DNA of 42,489 bases from Nitrospira sp. SB0662_bin_26 (GTDB lineage Bacteria > Nitrospirota > Nitrospiria > Nitrospirales > UBA8639): the NCBI GenBank assembly GCA_009840285.1, contig VXOF01000098.1:1-42489 (forward strand). Reading direction: 5' to 3'. Under the pieces are notes generated by a model. The model was not told the origin of the DNA, did not search any database, and saw only the letters and a list, made by a program, of their open reading frames with translations. Both the position numbers and the translations under genes were made by a program. Shown here one piece after another: positions 42,047 to 42,489 of the stretch; the first letter of the stretch is position 1; every line of letters begins with the position of its first letter.

Positions 42047-42489
42047 ATGAAAAACTGGCCCGTCGTTCTCATCATCTGTGCGATCTTCAGCGTTTCACTC
42101 ATTATTGTCCCTCAAAGTTCCGCTCGCCGAACGCACTTAACTCCGGAACAAAAGCAACAACTCCAGAAAGCTCAGACCGTATTCGTGAACACCCTTGCGC
42201 TCACGGAAAAAGGGCGAACCAACTCCGAACCACTGCAGGCTCTCGCCTCGCAACGTCTCACGGAAGTCGGATTTTCCGTCACCGCCGACCGCAAGCAAGC
42301 CCACGACGTTGAATTCAAGGTGAAGTGTGAAGAACGGAAAACGTGGACCGGCACCACCGCGGAAGGAGGCGATGCCGAACTGCTTGATGCGCCGGCGCGG
42401 CTCTGGAAGGGACCGGCGTGTTTATTGACCTATCTGGTCGATGGGAAGAACCTTGGATGGTATAAGGAAGTCCGGACTTCCTTCCAGGA
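42047..42489 (+). CDS. secreted protein of unknown function, cut by the window edge
   Basis: An open frame of at least 147 codons that runs off the right end, with AAAGGAGG five bases before the ATG. Residues 1-26 form a signal peptide (MKNWPVVLIICAIFSVSLII, cleavage near SSA). The mature part begins RRTHLTPEQKQQLQKAQTVF and goes on to 'FVNTLALTEKG'; EVGFSVTADRKQAHDVEFKV near 82-101 looks like a beta strand set with two later Cys (KCEERKTW and GPACLLTY). The family is not recognised. It is divergent from proC. Confidence 0.7.
   Translation, partial: MKNWPVVLIICAIFSVSLIIVPQSSARRTHLTPEQKQQLQKAQTVFVNTLALTEKGRTNSEPLQALASQRLTEVGFSVTADRKQAHDVEFKVKCEERKTWTGTTAEGGDAELLDAPARLWKGPACLLTYLVDGKNLGWYKEVRTSFQ

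Overview
The window is about 42.5 kb of a bacterial chromosome with moderately high GC. Two housekeeping blocks (1-26.6 kb and 38.2-42.5 kb) flank an 11.5 kb integrated, phage-derived element of visibly lower GC. There is no rRNA or other taxonomic marker. The gene repertoire (split two-subunit biotin-dependent carboxylase, aroQ-efp-accB-accC order, DUF4112 protein, H1-like lysine/alanine-rich protein, RecB-like DUF2779 nuclease) suggests a Nitrospirota/Nitrospira-like autotroph, but that is an inference.

Left chromosomal block (1-26,612). It opens with a PstS-like periplasmic binding protein, then biotin carboxylase and carboxyltransferase/biotin-carrier subunits of a pyruvate (or 2-oxoglutarate) carboxylase, an alpha/beta hydrolase and a TenA-type thiaminase. 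Next come a beta-helix exported protein, coaE, the coupled pair trxB-thiI, a dienelactone-hydrolase-like protein that has lost its catalytic Cys and His, an exported unknown, and a bifunctional proline catabolic enzyme (PutA). An SDR and bioD face the convergent operon aroQ-efp-accB-accC-thiE. Biotin (bioD) thus sits next to two biotin-using enzyme systems, and thiamine functions recur (tenA, thiI, thiE). A RecB-like nuclease, a DUF4112 membrane protein, an AT-rich intergenic region with DnaA-box-like sites, hemW and an O-methyltransferase complete the block.

Integrated element (26,629-38,191). A 14-bp direct repeat, TGGTGCTGGAGGCC, marks both ends. The right copy is the 3' end of an intact tRNA-Leu(UAA), beside a P4-type tyrosine integrase. 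The element carries a complete HK97-type head module: terminase large subunit, HNH nuclease, major capsid, prohead protease, head-tail adaptor, portal and a gp10-like connector. It carries no tail, lysis, lysogeny-repressor or recognisable replication genes. This is the layout expected of a capsid-forming phage satellite (cf-PICI-like), here in an unusual host group and with a scrambled gene order. A small LuxR-type HTH protein heads the head operon. A block of nested hairpins lies between capsid and the following gene, and a compact unknown three-gene cassette lies between integrase and a terminator. The head genes are joined by TAATG or short overlaps, so they are probably translated together.

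Right chromosomal block (38,178-42,489). It contains tRNA-Leu, a nucleotide-sugar epimerase, a ClpS-like adaptor, an H1-like DNA-binding protein, a short unknown protein, proC, and a secreted protein cut by the window edge. putA (proline breakdown) and proC (proline synthesis) are both present.
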